A stretch of DNA of 64,000 nt from Ruminococcaceae bacterium UBA6845 (GTDB taxonomy: Bacteria > Bacillota > Clostridia > Oscillospirales > Acutalibacteraceae), in contig DKDP01000033.1 of the NCBI GenBank assembly GCA_002449395.1, positions 1 to 64,000 of the forward strand, in the 5' to 3' direction. The notes beneath the pieces were generated by a model that searched no databases, was not told the origin of the DNA, and saw only the letters and a list, made by a program, of their open reading frames with translations. This document shows positions 17,985 to 25,889 of the stretch, in pieces. Numbering within the stretch: position 1 is the first letter of the stretch; every line of letters begins with the position of its first letter. The position numbers were made by a program, and so were the translations under genes.

Positions 17985-18950
17985 TTACGCCCACCACATC
18001 TCCGCTGTGGACTCAGTAATAAGCGCATTTTTAAGCGTCTGAACCGCCTTTGTCAAGCCCTCGTTCTGGCTCATAAGCGAATCCTCGTGCTCAATGCTGA
18101 TCGCATAGTCATAGCCGACGAGACGAAGATTTGAAATAATGTCTTTCCAGTAAAGCTCGTCATTGCCGTAGCCTACACTGCGGAAAATCCAAGAGCGGTT
18201 GATCTCATCCGAATACGGCTTTGTGTCAAGAACACCGTTAACCATCGTATTGTACTTGTCGATCTTTGTATCCTTTGCGTGGAAATGGAAGATCGCATCG
18301 CCGAGCTTGCGGATGCAGGCAACAGGATCCATTCCCTGCCAAATGAGGTGGCTGGGATCAAAGTTTGCACCGATCTCGGGGCCGACTGCCTCACGGAGCT
18401 TGAGCAGGCTCTCTGTGTTATAAACGCAGAAGCCGGGGTGAAGCTCAAGAGCAATTTTGTTAACGCCGTGAGCCTTTGCAAAAGCAACAAGGTCTTTCCA
18501 ATAGGGAACAAGAACCTCTTCCCACTGCCATTTGAGAACCTCGCTGAAATCATCCGGCCACGGGCAGACTACCCAGTTCGGATGCTTTGATTCGGGGCAA
18601 TCGCCGGGGCAGCCCGAGAATGTGTTGATCTGATGAAGTCCGAGCTTTTCGGCAAGGAGAATCGTATCACGGATCGTCTTGTCATATGCGGCAGCCTTTT
18701 CCTTATCAGGATGAACCGGGTTGCCGTGACAGCTCAATGCGCTGATCTCCATATCATACTTTTTAACGGTTGCAACAAACTCGTTGAACTTGTCCTCATC
18801 ATTGAGGAGAGTTTCGGGATCGCAATGTGCATTTCCGGGGAAGCCGCCGCAGCCGAGCTCAATCATCTCAATTCCGAGTGACTTAAAATATTTAAGTGCC
18901 TCCTCAAGAGGAAGATTCTGCAAAAGACAGGTAAAAACTCCTAATTTCAT
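17985..18950 (-). CDS. Sugar phosphate isomerase/epimerase (TIM barrel)
   Basis: A 321-aa protein of the AP-endonuclease-2/xylose-isomerase-like TIM-barrel family. It begins MKLGVFTCLLQNLP. Metal-ligand candidates are Glu in KIALELHPGF, Asp/His in NFDPSHLIWQG, His in FHFHAKD and Glu in AISIEHED near the end. It sits between another TIM-barrel protein and an oxidoreductase in one operon, suggesting a keto-sugar or inositol pathway. A repeat element separates it from the oxidoreductase gene, which could weaken co-transcription. Confidence 0.86.
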   Translation of the reverse strand: MKLGVFTCLLQNLPLEEALKYFKSLGIEMIELGCGGFPGNAHCDPETLLNDEDKFNEFVATVKKYDMEISALSCHGNPVHPDKEKAAAYDKTIRDTILLAEKLGLHQINTFSGCPGDCPESKHPNWVVCPWPDDFSEVLKWQWEEVLVPYWKDLVAFAKAHGVNKIALELHPGFCVYNTESLLKLREAVGPEIGANFDPSHLIWQGMDPVACIRKLGDAIFHFHAKDTKIDKYNTMVNGVLDTKPYSDEINRSWIFRSVGYGNDELYWKDIISNLRLVGYDYAISIEHEDSLMSQNEGLTKAVQTLKNALITESTAEMWWA

Positions 18951-18967
18951 AGCTTTTTCTCCTTATA

Positions 18968-19690
18968 TTAAAGATTGGCTTTAAAGTATGCCATGCTTCT
19001 TGTTATGTCGTCAATTCCGTTCGGCTTCGGCTCGTCATTTTCAAGAATGAGCCATTCAATGCCGCTGTCCTCAGCCGCTTTAAACACACTGAGAAGATCG
19101 TTGTCACCCTCTCCGAGAGCCATCGGATGTCTGTCAATTCCGTCCTTAACGTGAAGAAGAACAATATCATCCTTGTGCTCGGTTATATACTTATAATTAT
19201 CGGCGCCGCCGCAGTAGCTCCAGTAGGTGTCGATCTCAAGATATGCGCCGTCGGCAATTCTGTCCATAATCAGCTTGCCGTCAATCTCGTTTTCAAACTC
19301 CTCGGTGTGGTTGTGATAGTAGAACTTGATTCCCTCATCCTTGCCACGCTCATTTGCCTTTGAAAAAACGTCAACAAGACGGTCAACGTCCCCCCTGGTT
19401 GAATGATCTGCACCGCCGATTCCCATATATTTCATTCCGAGAGCCTTGCCGAGCTTGATCGACTCCTCGAGCTTTTCGCCCTCATAGTCCTCAAGTCCCA
19501 TATGGCAGCCTACGGCAACAAGTCCGAGCTCATCGAGCTTCGCCTTGATTACCTCGGGCTCAAGTCCGGCATAGCCTGCAAACTCAACGCCGTCAAAACC
19601 GATTTCTTTAACCTTTTCGAGGATTTTAAGAAACTCCTCGCCGTTTGAATAATCATTTCTGAGAGTATAAAGCTGAACAGCTAATTTCAA
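18968..19690 (-). CDS. Sugar phosphate isomerase/epimerase (TIM barrel), short form
   Basis: A 240-aa xylose-isomerase-like TIM-barrel protein and the first gene of the operon. Visible sites are GFDGVEFAGY, VGCHMGLEDYEG, FYYHNHTEEF, LEIDTYW (Glu/Asp metal ligands), VLLHVKDG and LILENDEP. It is shorter than its neighbour and closer to the hydroxypyruvate-isomerase-like group. A GGAGGT-type site precedes the ATG. Partner enzymes downstream suggest a shared catabolic route. Confidence 0.86.
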   Translation of the reverse strand: MKLAVQLYTLRNDYSNGEEFLKILEKVKEIGFDGVEFAGYAGLEPEVIKAKLDELGLVAVGCHMGLEDYEGEKLEESIKLGKALGMKYMGIGGADHSTRGDVDRLVDVFSKANERGKDEGIKFYYHNHTEEFENEIDGKLIMDRIADGAYLEIDTYWSYCGGADNYKYITEHKDDIVLLHVKDGIDRHPMALGEGDNDLLSVFKAAEDSGIEWLILENDEPKPNGIDDITRSMAYFKANL

Positions 19691-20022
19691 AATGAAAACC
19701 TCCGTTTACATAAACTTACAACCTTGATTTTACATCATAGCGACAGTCATTTCAAGCCCTTTTTCTCAAATAATCGGGTTATTTTTCGACGTTTTATTCA
19801 CAAAGAATATACCAAACGCTAACAGAAAGTTCATACGAGGTTAACATTTGCCCGTTATTATCTAACTGTACTCAATGAGAGAGCCGCAACTCTCGTGAGT
19901 ACATACCCCTCCTCAATAAACCCCTCAATTATTGGAAAAAGAAGTCGGTTCTGCCGGCTTCTTTTTCTGTCTGCGGATATATAGTAACAGAAAAAGCACC
20001 TGCAAATGCAAGTGCTTTTTTC
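19691..20022. other. Intergenic region with tRNA terminators and a palindrome
   Basis: No gene is visible. Next to tRNA-Tyr is a minus-strand terminator (19990-20022), then a second hairpin (19935-19968, arms around GAAGTCGG and CCGGCTTC). At 19868-19902 an imperfect palindrome pairs GTACTCA with TGAGTAC and encloses GAGAG/CTCTC. The rest is AT-rich and probably holds the promoter of the minus-strand isomerase operon. Confidence 0.5.
19990..20022 (-). terminator. Terminator of the tRNA-Thr/tRNA-Tyr unit
   Basis: AAAAAGCACCTGC and GCAAGTGCTTTTTT pair, directly after the encoded CCA end of tRNA-Tyr on the minus strand, with T-rich sequence on exit. Confidence 0.75.
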
Positions 20023-20107
20023 TGGTGGGAGAGGGTGGATTCGAACCACCGAAGTCACTGACGACAGATTTACAGTCTGTTCCCTTTGGCCACTCGGGAA
20101 CTCTCCC
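20023..20107 (-). tRNA. tRNA-Tyr (anticodon GTA)
   Basis: Class II tRNA of 85 bases including an encoded CCA. Acceptor GGGAGAG pairs with CTCTCCC, the anticodon loop reads CTGTAAA (anticodon GTA), a long variable arm follows, and the T-loop is GGTTCGAATCC. Confidence 0.95.
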
Positions 20108-20123
20108 ATATTAAATTAAAAAG

Positions 20124-20199
20124 TGGAGCTGGTGGACGGACTCGAACCCCCGACCTGCTGATTACAAATCAGCTGCTCTACCAACTGAGCTACACCAGC
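20124..20199 (-). tRNA. tRNA-Thr (anticodon TGT)
   Basis: 76 bases with encoded CCA. Acceptor GCTGGTG pairs with CACCAGC, the D-arm is GCTCAGTTGGTAGAGC, the anticodon stem-loop contains TTTGTAA (anticodon TGT) and the T-loop is GGTTCGAGTCC. It lies 16 bases upstream of tRNA-Tyr and is probably co-transcribed. Confidence 0.95.
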
Positions 20200-20438
20200 G
20201 TCTCAACGCTCGTATACTATACCACAACCAAACGGGTTTGTCAACACTTTTTTTGAATTTTTTGCTTTAAACCGCTGTTGTTGATTAATTTTTTTATTTA
20301 ACCGGATTTTAACAAGGATCAATAATATATGTTGGCTATATTTATGTAAAAATTTTCAAAAAATCTCCGTTTACCTCTTGTAAAAGTATAGTAGTATTTG
20401 GTAAAATAAATATATTAATAATGAAAAGAGGTCTTTTT

Positions 20439-21647
20439 ATGGCAGATATAGCAAAAACCGCTTTTTACAGAGCGTATCAGAAAACCTTTATGGTTGCGGA
20501 ATGTTTCTTCGACTGGTCGGAGCCCGAGCTTCTCAAGGGTCCCGGAGCCGTTAAGGAGCTCCCCGCTCTTGTAAAATCCAAGGGCATTTCAAGCGTTCTT
20601 GTCGTTACCGATAAGGGACTTATGGGACTCAATCTGCTTGCAGGTCTTTTCGAGCAGCTTGACGCTCAGGGAATTAAGTATACCGTTTATGACGGTGTTC
20701 AGCCGAACCCGTCGATTGAAAATATTGAAGAGGCACGCAGACTTTACCTCAAGAACGGCTGTGAGGGCATCATTGCATTCGGCGGCGGTTCTCCGATGGA
20801 TTGTGCAAAGGCTGCCGGCGCAAGAGTTATGAATCCGAACCAGACCGTTTCTCAGATGAGAGGCGAGCTGAAAATCAGACACAAGCTGCCCCCGTTCTTC
20901 GCCGTTCCGACAACCGCAGGTACAGGCTCAGAGACAACCCTTGCCGCTGTTGTTACAAATATGCAGACTCACGAGAAATACGCCATCAACGATCCCAAAC
21001 TCCGCCCAAAGTACGCCGTACTTGACCCCGAGCTTACAACGGGTCTCCCGCAGAAGATTACATCGACAACAGGTATGGACGCTCTCACCCACGCAGTCGA
21101 AGCATATATCGGTCTGAGCGGCACAAAGTCAACCGACGATTACGCAGAGAGAGCGACAAAGCTCATCTTTGAAAACCTTGAAACAGCTTATAACGACGGA
21201 AAAAACCTTCAGGCTCGTGAGAATATGCTCGTCGCATCGTTCTATGCCGGAATGGCATTCACGAGAGCATATGTCGGCTACGTTCACGCTATCGCCCATA
21301 ACCTCGGCGGCATTTACGGAACTCCTCACGGACTTGCAAACGCCGTTATTCTTCCTCACGTTCTTGAGTATTACGGCGACACGGCTTATGCAAAGCTCGC
21401 AAAGCTCGCCGAGATCGTAGGAATCGGCGGCTATTCACAGGCTGACAAGGCTATGAACTTTATTGATGCAATCAAGGAAATGAACAAGAATATGAACATT
21501 CCCGAGCATTTTGATTTCATCAAGGATGAGGATATCCCGACAATCGTTGAGCGTGCGCTCAAGGAGGGCAATCCGCTCTATCCCGTTCCGAAGATTATGG
21601 ACGCTAAGGACTGCGAAGCAGTAGTCAGAATTATCAGAGGTTTCTGA
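20439..21647 (+). CDS. Iron-containing alcohol dehydrogenase
   Basis: A group III alcohol dehydrogenase of 402 aa that reduces aldehydes or ketones with NAD(P)H. The NAD motif GGGSPMDCAKA (after FGG), PTTAGTGSETT, the metal-binding TTGMDALTHAVEAYI and HAIAHNLGGIYGTPHG (Asp and three His ligands) are intact. The start at 20439 is chosen because AAGAGGT lies at the right distance. The in-frame ATG at 20421 has none. It is a single-gene unit with its own terminator. A second enzyme of the family is at 22.9 kb. Confidence 0.9.
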   Translation: MADIAKTAFYRAYQKTFMVAECFFDWSEPELLKGPGAVKELPALVKSKGISSVLVVTDKGLMGLNLLAGLFEQLDAQGIKYTVYDGVQPNPSIENIEEARRLYLKNGCEGIIAFGGGSPMDCAKAAGARVMNPNQTVSQMRGELKIRHKLPPFFAVPTTAGTGSETTLAAVVTNMQTHEKYAINDPKLRPKYAVLDPELTTGLPQKITSTTGMDALTHAVEAYIGLSGTKSTDDYAERATKLIFENLETAYNDGKNLQARENMLVASFYAGMAFTRAYVGYVHAIAHNLGGIYGTPHGLANAVILPHVLEYYGDTAYAKLAKLAEIVGIGGYSQADKAMNFIDAIKEMNKNMNIPEHFDFIKDEDIPTIVERALKEGNPLYPVPKIMDAKDCEAVVRIIRGF

Positions 21648-21659
21648 GATTAACAATAT

Positions 21660-21697
21660 CCGGGGCTGTCGCATTCGGCGCAGACCCCGGTTTTTTG
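21660..21697 (+). terminator. Terminator of the alcohol dehydrogenase gene
   Basis: CCGGGGCTG and CAGACCCCGG pair with one bulged base, followed by six Ts. Confidence 0.75.
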
Positions 21698-21736
21698 AAA
21701 AATCGTTCTAAAAAGTGCATTTTTTGCAATTAGATA

Positions 21737-21765
21737 TTGACAATACGCTCACAATGTGATAAAAT
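21737..21765 (+). promoter_or_regulatory. Sigma-A promoter of rpsU
   Basis: TTGACA (21737-21742), a 17-base spacer and TAAAAT (21760-21765), about 52 bases upstream of the rpsU start. Confidence 0.8.
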
Positions 21766-21817
21766 ATGGTGCAAATTATAAAGATTACCCCTGCAATCTG
21801 CGGAGGGAGGGAATACA

Positions 21818-21994
21818 GTGAGTCAGGTAAAAGTTAAAGAAGGCGAGTCTTTGGACAACGCTCTCAGAAGATTTAAAAGACAGACTTCAAGAGACGGTGT
21901 TATCCAGGAGGTTCGTAAAAGAGAACATTATGAGAAGCCCTCTGTAAAGCGCAAGAAGAAGTCTGAGGCTGCTCGTAAGAGAAAGTTCAAGTAA
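21818..21994 (+). CDS. rpsU: Small-subunit ribosomal protein bS21
   Basis: A 58-aa protein with a GTG start behind GGAGGGAGG. Its sequence has the S21 pattern: [17 protein letters not shown], then [18 protein letters not shown] and a basic tail ending KRKFK. The protein binds the 16S rRNA platform near the anti-Shine-Dalgarno region. It has its own promoter and terminator, a common arrangement for this gene. The start codon explains why it is easily missed. Confidence 0.95.
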   Translation: MSQVKVKEGESLDNALRRFKRQTSRDGVIQEVRKREHYEKPSVKRKKKSEAARKRKFK

Positions 21995-22000
21995 GATTTA

Positions 22001-22034
22001 AAAGACTGTTCGTTTATCGGACAGTCTTTTTCTT
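22001..22034 (+). terminator. Terminator of rpsU
   Basis: AAAGACTGT (22001-22009) pairs with ACAGTCTTT (22021-22029), followed by Ts. Confidence 0.8.
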
Positions 22035-22071
22035 TGCCCATTTCGGTGTTTTCAGATTATTAATTATATGG

Positions 22072-22077
22072 TATAAT
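22072..22077 (+). promoter_or_regulatory. Extended -10 TGGTATAAT immediately before trmO
   Basis: TATAAT at 22072-22077 with TG one base upstream. The predicted start of transcription (about 22084) falls within a few bases of the GTG/ATG candidates for trmO. Confidence 0.6.
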
Positions 22078-22087
22078 AGCAACGGTG

Positions 22088-22747
22088 ATGGAAATGAAAG
22101 TAATCGCAAAAATTCATACCGATTTTCCGACAAAGTTCGGTATCCCGAGGCAGAGCGGTCTGATTGAAGAGCTGAAAGGCAGGATCGTTTTTGAACCCGA
22201 GTTTCGCAGCCCCGACGCAATACGGGGTCTTGACGGCTTTTCGCACATATGGCTGTTATGGAAATTCAACACACCCGAAAGCATCAAGTCGCTGACCGTT
22301 CGTCCGCCCAAGCTCGGCGGCAATGTAAGAATGGGTGTTTTCGCCACACGTTCGCCGTTTCGTCCGAATAATATCGGTCTCTCCTGCGTAAAGCTCGAAA
22401 AAATTGACGGAAATGAGCTAATCGTTTCGGGAGCAGATCTTATGGACGGGACTGAGATTGTCGACATAAAGCCGTATATTCCTTATGCAGACTGTCATCC
22501 CGATGCCACGGGAGGCTTTTCAAAGGACGGAACCGATCGTCTCACGGTGCTATGCGACGAAAATCTTTTCAAAAGCATTCCCGAAAGCAAGCGTTCCGCT
22601 CTTATAAAGGTTCTTGAGCTTGATCCCCGGCCGCAGTATCAGGACAATCCCGAAAGGGTTTACGGCTTCGGCTTTGCGGGGTACGAGGTCAGATTTACGG
22701 TTGAGGGCTCTGTTCTTTCCGTAAAAGAAATTGAAAAGTTAACATAA
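22088..22747 (+). CDS. trmO: tRNA N6-threonylcarbamoyladenosine methyltransferase (TrmO-like)
   Basis: Adds a methyl group to t6A37 of threonine tRNAs. About 219 aa. The fold signature is visible as PRQSGLIEELKGRIVF, GLDGFSHIWLLWKF and the SAM-site segment FATRSPFRPNNIGLSCVKL, followed by VSGADLMDGTEIVDIKPYIPY. The C-terminal domain (DPRPQYQDNPERVYGF) is also typical. Start choice is uncertain (22085 GTG, 22088 ATG or 22094 ATG) because no clear ribosome binding site exists and the -10 box is only about 10 bases away. Confidence 0.9.
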   Translation: MEMKVIAKIHTDFPTKFGIPRQSGLIEELKGRIVFEPEFRSPDAIRGLDGFSHIWLLWKFNTPESIKSLTVRPPKLGGNVRMGVFATRSPFRPNNIGLSCVKLEKIDGNELIVSGADLMDGTEIVDIKPYIPYADCHPDATGGFSKDGTDRLTVLCDENLFKSIPESKRSALIKVLELDPRPQYQDNPERVYGFGFAGYEVRFTVEGSVLSVKEIEKLT

Positions 22748-22891
22748 TGTTAAAAAATTGTCACAATTTCCGCAAAATTTCAGTTTATAATATAGTTAAT
22801 GGCAAGAGTAAACGTTACCGCAAATGGCGTTTACCTGCTAAAAGATAAAAAATCGCCGACATTCGGCGTTTATTTAAGGAGTGTGGAATCA

Positions 22892-24037
22892 ATGAACAGA
22901 TTTGTACTTAACGAAACTTCATACCACGGCGCAGGCGCTATCAATGCGATCCCCGATGAGGTCAAGGGCAGAGGCTTTAAGAAGGTTATGGTTGCTTCAG
23001 ACCCCGATCTTGTAAAGTTCGGCGTATCGAAGAAAGTTACAGATGTTCTTGAAAATGCGGGAATCGAATACGAATTATTTACCGACATCAAGCCGAACCC
23101 GACAATTCAGAACGTTCAGGCAGGCGTTGCCAAGTTCAAGGAGATCGGCGCAGACTGTATCGTAGCAATCGGCGGCGGCTCATCAATGGATACGGCAAAA
23201 GCAGTCGGCATTATCATTGCCAACCCCGAGTTTGCAGATGTACGTTCTCTTGAAGGCGTTGCTCCGACAAAGAACAAGTGCGTTCCGATTATCGCAGTTC
23301 CCACCACGGCAGGTACAGCCGCAGAGGTTACAATCAACTATGTTATCACCGACGCAGAGAAGAACCGCAAGATGGTTTGCGTAGACGTTCACGACATTCC
23401 AGTTGTTGCAGTCGTTGCCCCAGATATGATGTCATCAATGCCTAAGGGCCTTACCGCCGCAACAGGTATGGACGCTCTTACACACGCTATTGAGGGTTAC
23501 ATCACAAAGGGCGCATGGGCTCTTTCCGATATGTTCCATCTCAAGGCAATCGAGATCATCTCCAAGAACCTCAGAGGTGCTGTTGAGAACACCGCAGAGG
23601 GCAGAGAGGGAATGGCTCTCGGTCAGTATGTTGCAGGTATGGGCTTCTCAAACGTAGGTCTCGGTATCGTTCACTCAATGGCTCATCCGCTCGGTGCACT
23701 TTATGACACACCGCACGGCGTTGCAAATGCAATTCTTCTCCCGACCGTTATGGAGTACAACGCTCCCGCAACAGGCGATAAGTACCGTGACATTGCAAAG
23801 GCAATGGGCGTTGAGGGCACAGAGGCTATGAGCATTGATGAAGCTCGCAAGGCAGCTATTGACGCAGTTAAGCAGCTTTCACACGATGTCGGCATCCCGG
23901 CAGACCTCAAGGAGATTGTTAAGGAAGAGGATATTCCGTTCCTTGCACAGTCCGCTTATGATGATGCTTGCCGCCCGGGCAACCCGAGAGATACAAGTGT
24001 TGAAGAGATTACTGCTCTTTACAAAAAGCTCATTTGA
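22892..24037 (+). CDS. Iron-containing alcohol dehydrogenase, lactaldehyde reductase-like
   Basis: A 381-aa enzyme that matches the length of FucO-type dehydrogenases when started at 22892, where AAGGAG lies upstream. A 31-codon in-frame extension is rejected. Motifs are FVLNETSYHGAGA, GGGSSMDTAKAVG, PTTAGTAAEVT, ATGMDALTHAIEGYI and HSMAHPLGALYDTPHG with the iron ligands. It probably reduces lactaldehyde or a short aldehyde using NADH. The leader (22799-22891) contains two short hairpins, including CGCCGA/TCGGCG. A terminator follows. Confidence 0.9.
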   Translation: MNRFVLNETSYHGAGAINAIPDEVKGRGFKKVMVASDPDLVKFGVSKKVTDVLENAGIEYELFTDIKPNPTIQNVQAGVAKFKEIGADCIVAIGGGSSMDTAKAVGIIIANPEFADVRSLEGVAPTKNKCVPIIAVPTTAGTAAEVTINYVITDAEKNRKMVCVDVHDIPVVAVVAPDMMSSMPKGLTAATGMDALTHAIEGYITKGAWALSDMFHLKAIEIISKNLRGAVENTAEGREGMALGQYVAGMGFSNVGLGIVHSMAHPLGALYDTPHGVANAILLPTVMEYNAPATGDKYRDIAKAMGVEGTEAMSIDEARKAAIDAVKQLSHDVGIPADLKEIVKEEDIPFLAQSAYDDACRPGNPRDTSVEEITALYKKLI

Positions 24038-24057
24038 ATGTATAATTGAATAAAGGT

Positions 24058-24091
24058 AATCCGTCGGGCTTTACCCGGCGGATTTTTTTCG
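24058..24091 (+). terminator. Terminator of the lactaldehyde-reductase-like gene
   Basis: AATCCGTCGGG (24058-24068) pairs with CCCGGCGGATT (24074-24084), then seven Ts. Confidence 0.85.
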
Positions 24092-24141
24092 GAATCAGCT
24101 TAACGGAAGAAAACAGAACTCATCCGCCGGGAGGTTGTCAA

Positions 24142-25065
24142 ATGGAAACGCAAAAGAAAACATTGACGGTGTTCACGCCTGCATATAACCGTGCATACAC
24201 GATTCACAAGTGCTATGAAAGTCTGCGCCGTCAAACGCTCAAGGACTTTGTCTGGCTCGTTGTTGACGACGGGTCGACAGACAACACCGCCGACCTGATA
24301 AAAAAATGGCAAGCCGTGCCCGACAACGGATTTGAGATCAGATATGTTTACAAAGAAAACGGCGGTATGCACACCGCCCACAACACCGCCTACGAAAACA
24401 TCGACACCGAGCTAAACACCTGCATTGATTCCGACGACTATATGACCGACGATGCGGTTGAGAAAATCGTCAACTGCTGGAAAAAGTACGGCAGTGATAA
24501 ATACGCAGGTATACTCGCTCTTGATATTTTTGACAACGGCAAGGTTATCGGCAAGGAGCTTGAAACGGATCGCTTTGACACAACGTTCTACTCCTACTAT
24601 CAGCGTGGCGGCAGGGGCGATAAAAAAATAATTTACCGCACCGATATAATGAAAGCGTTTCCGCCCTACCCCACATTCCCGGGCGAAAAATATGTTCCGC
24701 TCTCCTACAAATACACGCTCGCCGATCTTGAATACAGCCTGATAATAATGAACGAGCCGGTATGCGTCGTTGAATATATGGCAGACGGATCAAGCACGAA
24801 TATGTACCGTCAATATCTGAGGAATCCGCAGGGCTTTGCTTTTCTCAGAAAATTCGATATGACGGCATTTCCGCAGCCGAAAGACGTAGTGCGGAACTGT
24901 ATTCACTACGTTTCAAGTTCGATCCTGATGAAGAACAGGCATTTCGTTTCGGAATCACCGAGAAAAATCCTGACCGTGCTCGCAATTCCTTTCGGTGCGG
25001 CGCTGACGGTTTTCATAAAGTATAAGTCAAAGGATTATATGAAAGTTGAGGGATTTAATAAATAA
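24142..25065 (+). CDS. Glycosyltransferase family 2
   Basis: The start at 24142 has GGGAGGT upstream and gives 307 aa. The upstream in-frame extension is made from terminator sequence and is rejected. GT-A fold motifs: FTPAYNRAYT, LVVDDGSTDNT, GGMHTAHN and the DxD region CIDSDDYM. A C-terminal hydrophobic segment (VLAIPFGAALTVFIKY) may contact the membrane. It probably transfers a sugar in cell-surface polysaccharide or glycolipid synthesis. No other cell-surface genes are adjacent. Confidence 0.88.
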   Translation: METQKKTLTVFTPAYNRAYTIHKCYESLRRQTLKDFVWLVVDDGSTDNTADLIKKWQAVPDNGFEIRYVYKENGGMHTAHNTAYENIDTELNTCIDSDDYMTDDAVEKIVNCWKKYGSDKYAGILALDIFDNGKVIGKELETDRFDTTFYSYYQRGGRGDKKIIYRTDIMKAFPPYPTFPGEKYVPLSYKYTLADLEYSLIIMNEPVCVVEYMADGSSTNMYRQYLRNPQGFAFLRKFDMTAFPQPKDVVRNCIHYVSSSILMKNRHFVSESPRKILTVLAIPFGAALTVFIKYKSKDYMKVEGFNK

Positions 25066-25068
25066 CGC

Positions 25069-25096
25069 TTGACTTTTTGCACAACGGGTATATAAT
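25069..25096 (+). promoter_or_regulatory. Promoter of the folT transcript
   Basis: TTGACT (25069-25074), a 16-base spacer and TATAAT (25091-25096). The transcript would start near 25103, exactly where the riboswitch begins. Confidence 0.75.
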
Positions 25097-25103
25097 AGCA
25101 CTG

Positions 25104-25200
25104 TTCAGAGTAGACAGATGAGCGTTAAGTGCCGACGGAACGGGGAGTTGTCCGGCGGACGAAAAGATTTCTTGCGGTTCTTCTGTCGCATCCCGCTGAG
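25104..25200 (+). ncRNA. Tetrahydrofolate (THF) riboswitch
   Basis: The sequence follows the THF riboswitch pattern: AGAGTAGACAGATGAGCGTTAAGTG at the 5' side, a variable paired arm, and TTCTGTCGCATCCCGCTGA at the 3' side. The closing helix pairs TCAG with CTGA. The conserved GTTAAGTG core and GCATCC 3' strand are both visible. It lies between a strong promoter and folT, the expected target gene, so folate control of uptake is inferred. Confidence 0.85.
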
Positions 25201-25258
25201 TAATAATGCGACGTTTGCCTCCTTATTATTCAAAACGGGTAATAAGGAGGTTTTATTT

Positions 25259-25780
25259 ATGAACACAAAAAAGAAAAATGTAACAAAACAGATCTGCGTT
25301 CTTGCCGTTCTGACGGCGGCGGGCGTAGTTCTCGGCAGACTCGTTCCCGTGGTCAATCTCTGGAACACAAAGATTGAATTTGCATTTGTTGCGGTTATGC
25401 TTGCCGCCTGCATCTTGGGTCCCGTCGGCGGTGCCGTTGTCGGTGCACTTGTCGATTTTATCGGTGCAATTCTTATGCCGACCGGCGCATATTTTCCCGG
25501 ATTCACGGCCACCGCGGCAATAACCGGACTGGTTTTCGGACTTCTGCTTTATAAAAAATGCAACTTCCCGAGAATAGTTATCGCAGTTCTTTCGACTCAG
25601 CTTGTTTGCAGTCTGCTCCTCAACACACTGTTTATTTCTATTCTCTACACCAAGGCTTACACCGCCCTGCTGGCAACAAGAATTATACAGGTCGCAATTA
25701 TGAGCGTTGTTGAAATTCTCTTCGCCGAGCTCGCACTTGACAGAACAAAGGTGCTGACAAAAATTAAGCTCAAGGCGTAA
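25259..25780 (+). CDS. folT: Folate-family ECF transporter S component
   Basis: A 173-aa membrane protein that captures folate for an energy-coupling-factor transporter. About six hydrophobic segments are visible (ICVLAVLTAAGVVLG, FAFVAVMLAACILG, AVVGALVDFIGAIL and three more). The signature PTGAYFPGFTATAAITG matches FolT. The start at 25259 lies behind AAGGAGG. The EcfA1, EcfA2 and EcfT partners are not in this window and must be shared. Upstream is a THF riboswitch, which supports the ligand assignment. Confidence 0.9.
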   Translation: MNTKKKNVTKQICVLAVLTAAGVVLGRLVPVVNLWNTKIEFAFVAVMLAACILGPVGGAVVGALVDFIGAILMPTGAYFPGFTATAAITGLVFGLLLYKKCNFPRIVIAVLSTQLVCSLLLNTLFISILYTKAYTALLATRIIQVAIMSVVEILFAELALDRTKVLTKIKLKA

Positions 25781-25825
25781 ATTAAAGTGCGTTTAATTTA
25801 TTGCACCGAGTACCGTTGATCACGC

Positions 25826-25864
25826 AAAACCTCCCTTTGATTTGAGATCAAAGGGAGGTTTTCA
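25826..25864 (+). terminator. Bidirectional terminator between folT and ychF
   Basis: AAAACCTCCCTTTGAT (25826-25841) pairs perfectly with ATCAAAGGGAGGTTTT (25847-25862). Confidence 0.85.
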
Positions 25865-25889
25865 TCTTCATTGCTTTAAATTGGTCTGA

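Noticed and set aside
19858..20109. Reading frame with MGEFPSGQREQ-like start
   Set aside because: It is the well-known false frame read through a tRNA (here tRNA-Tyr).
22739..22753. TTAACATAATGTTAA palindrome before the lactaldehyde-reductase-like gene as a redox (Rex) operator
   Set aside because: The half-sites are in the reverse order from the Rex consensus, and it spans the stop codon of trmO.
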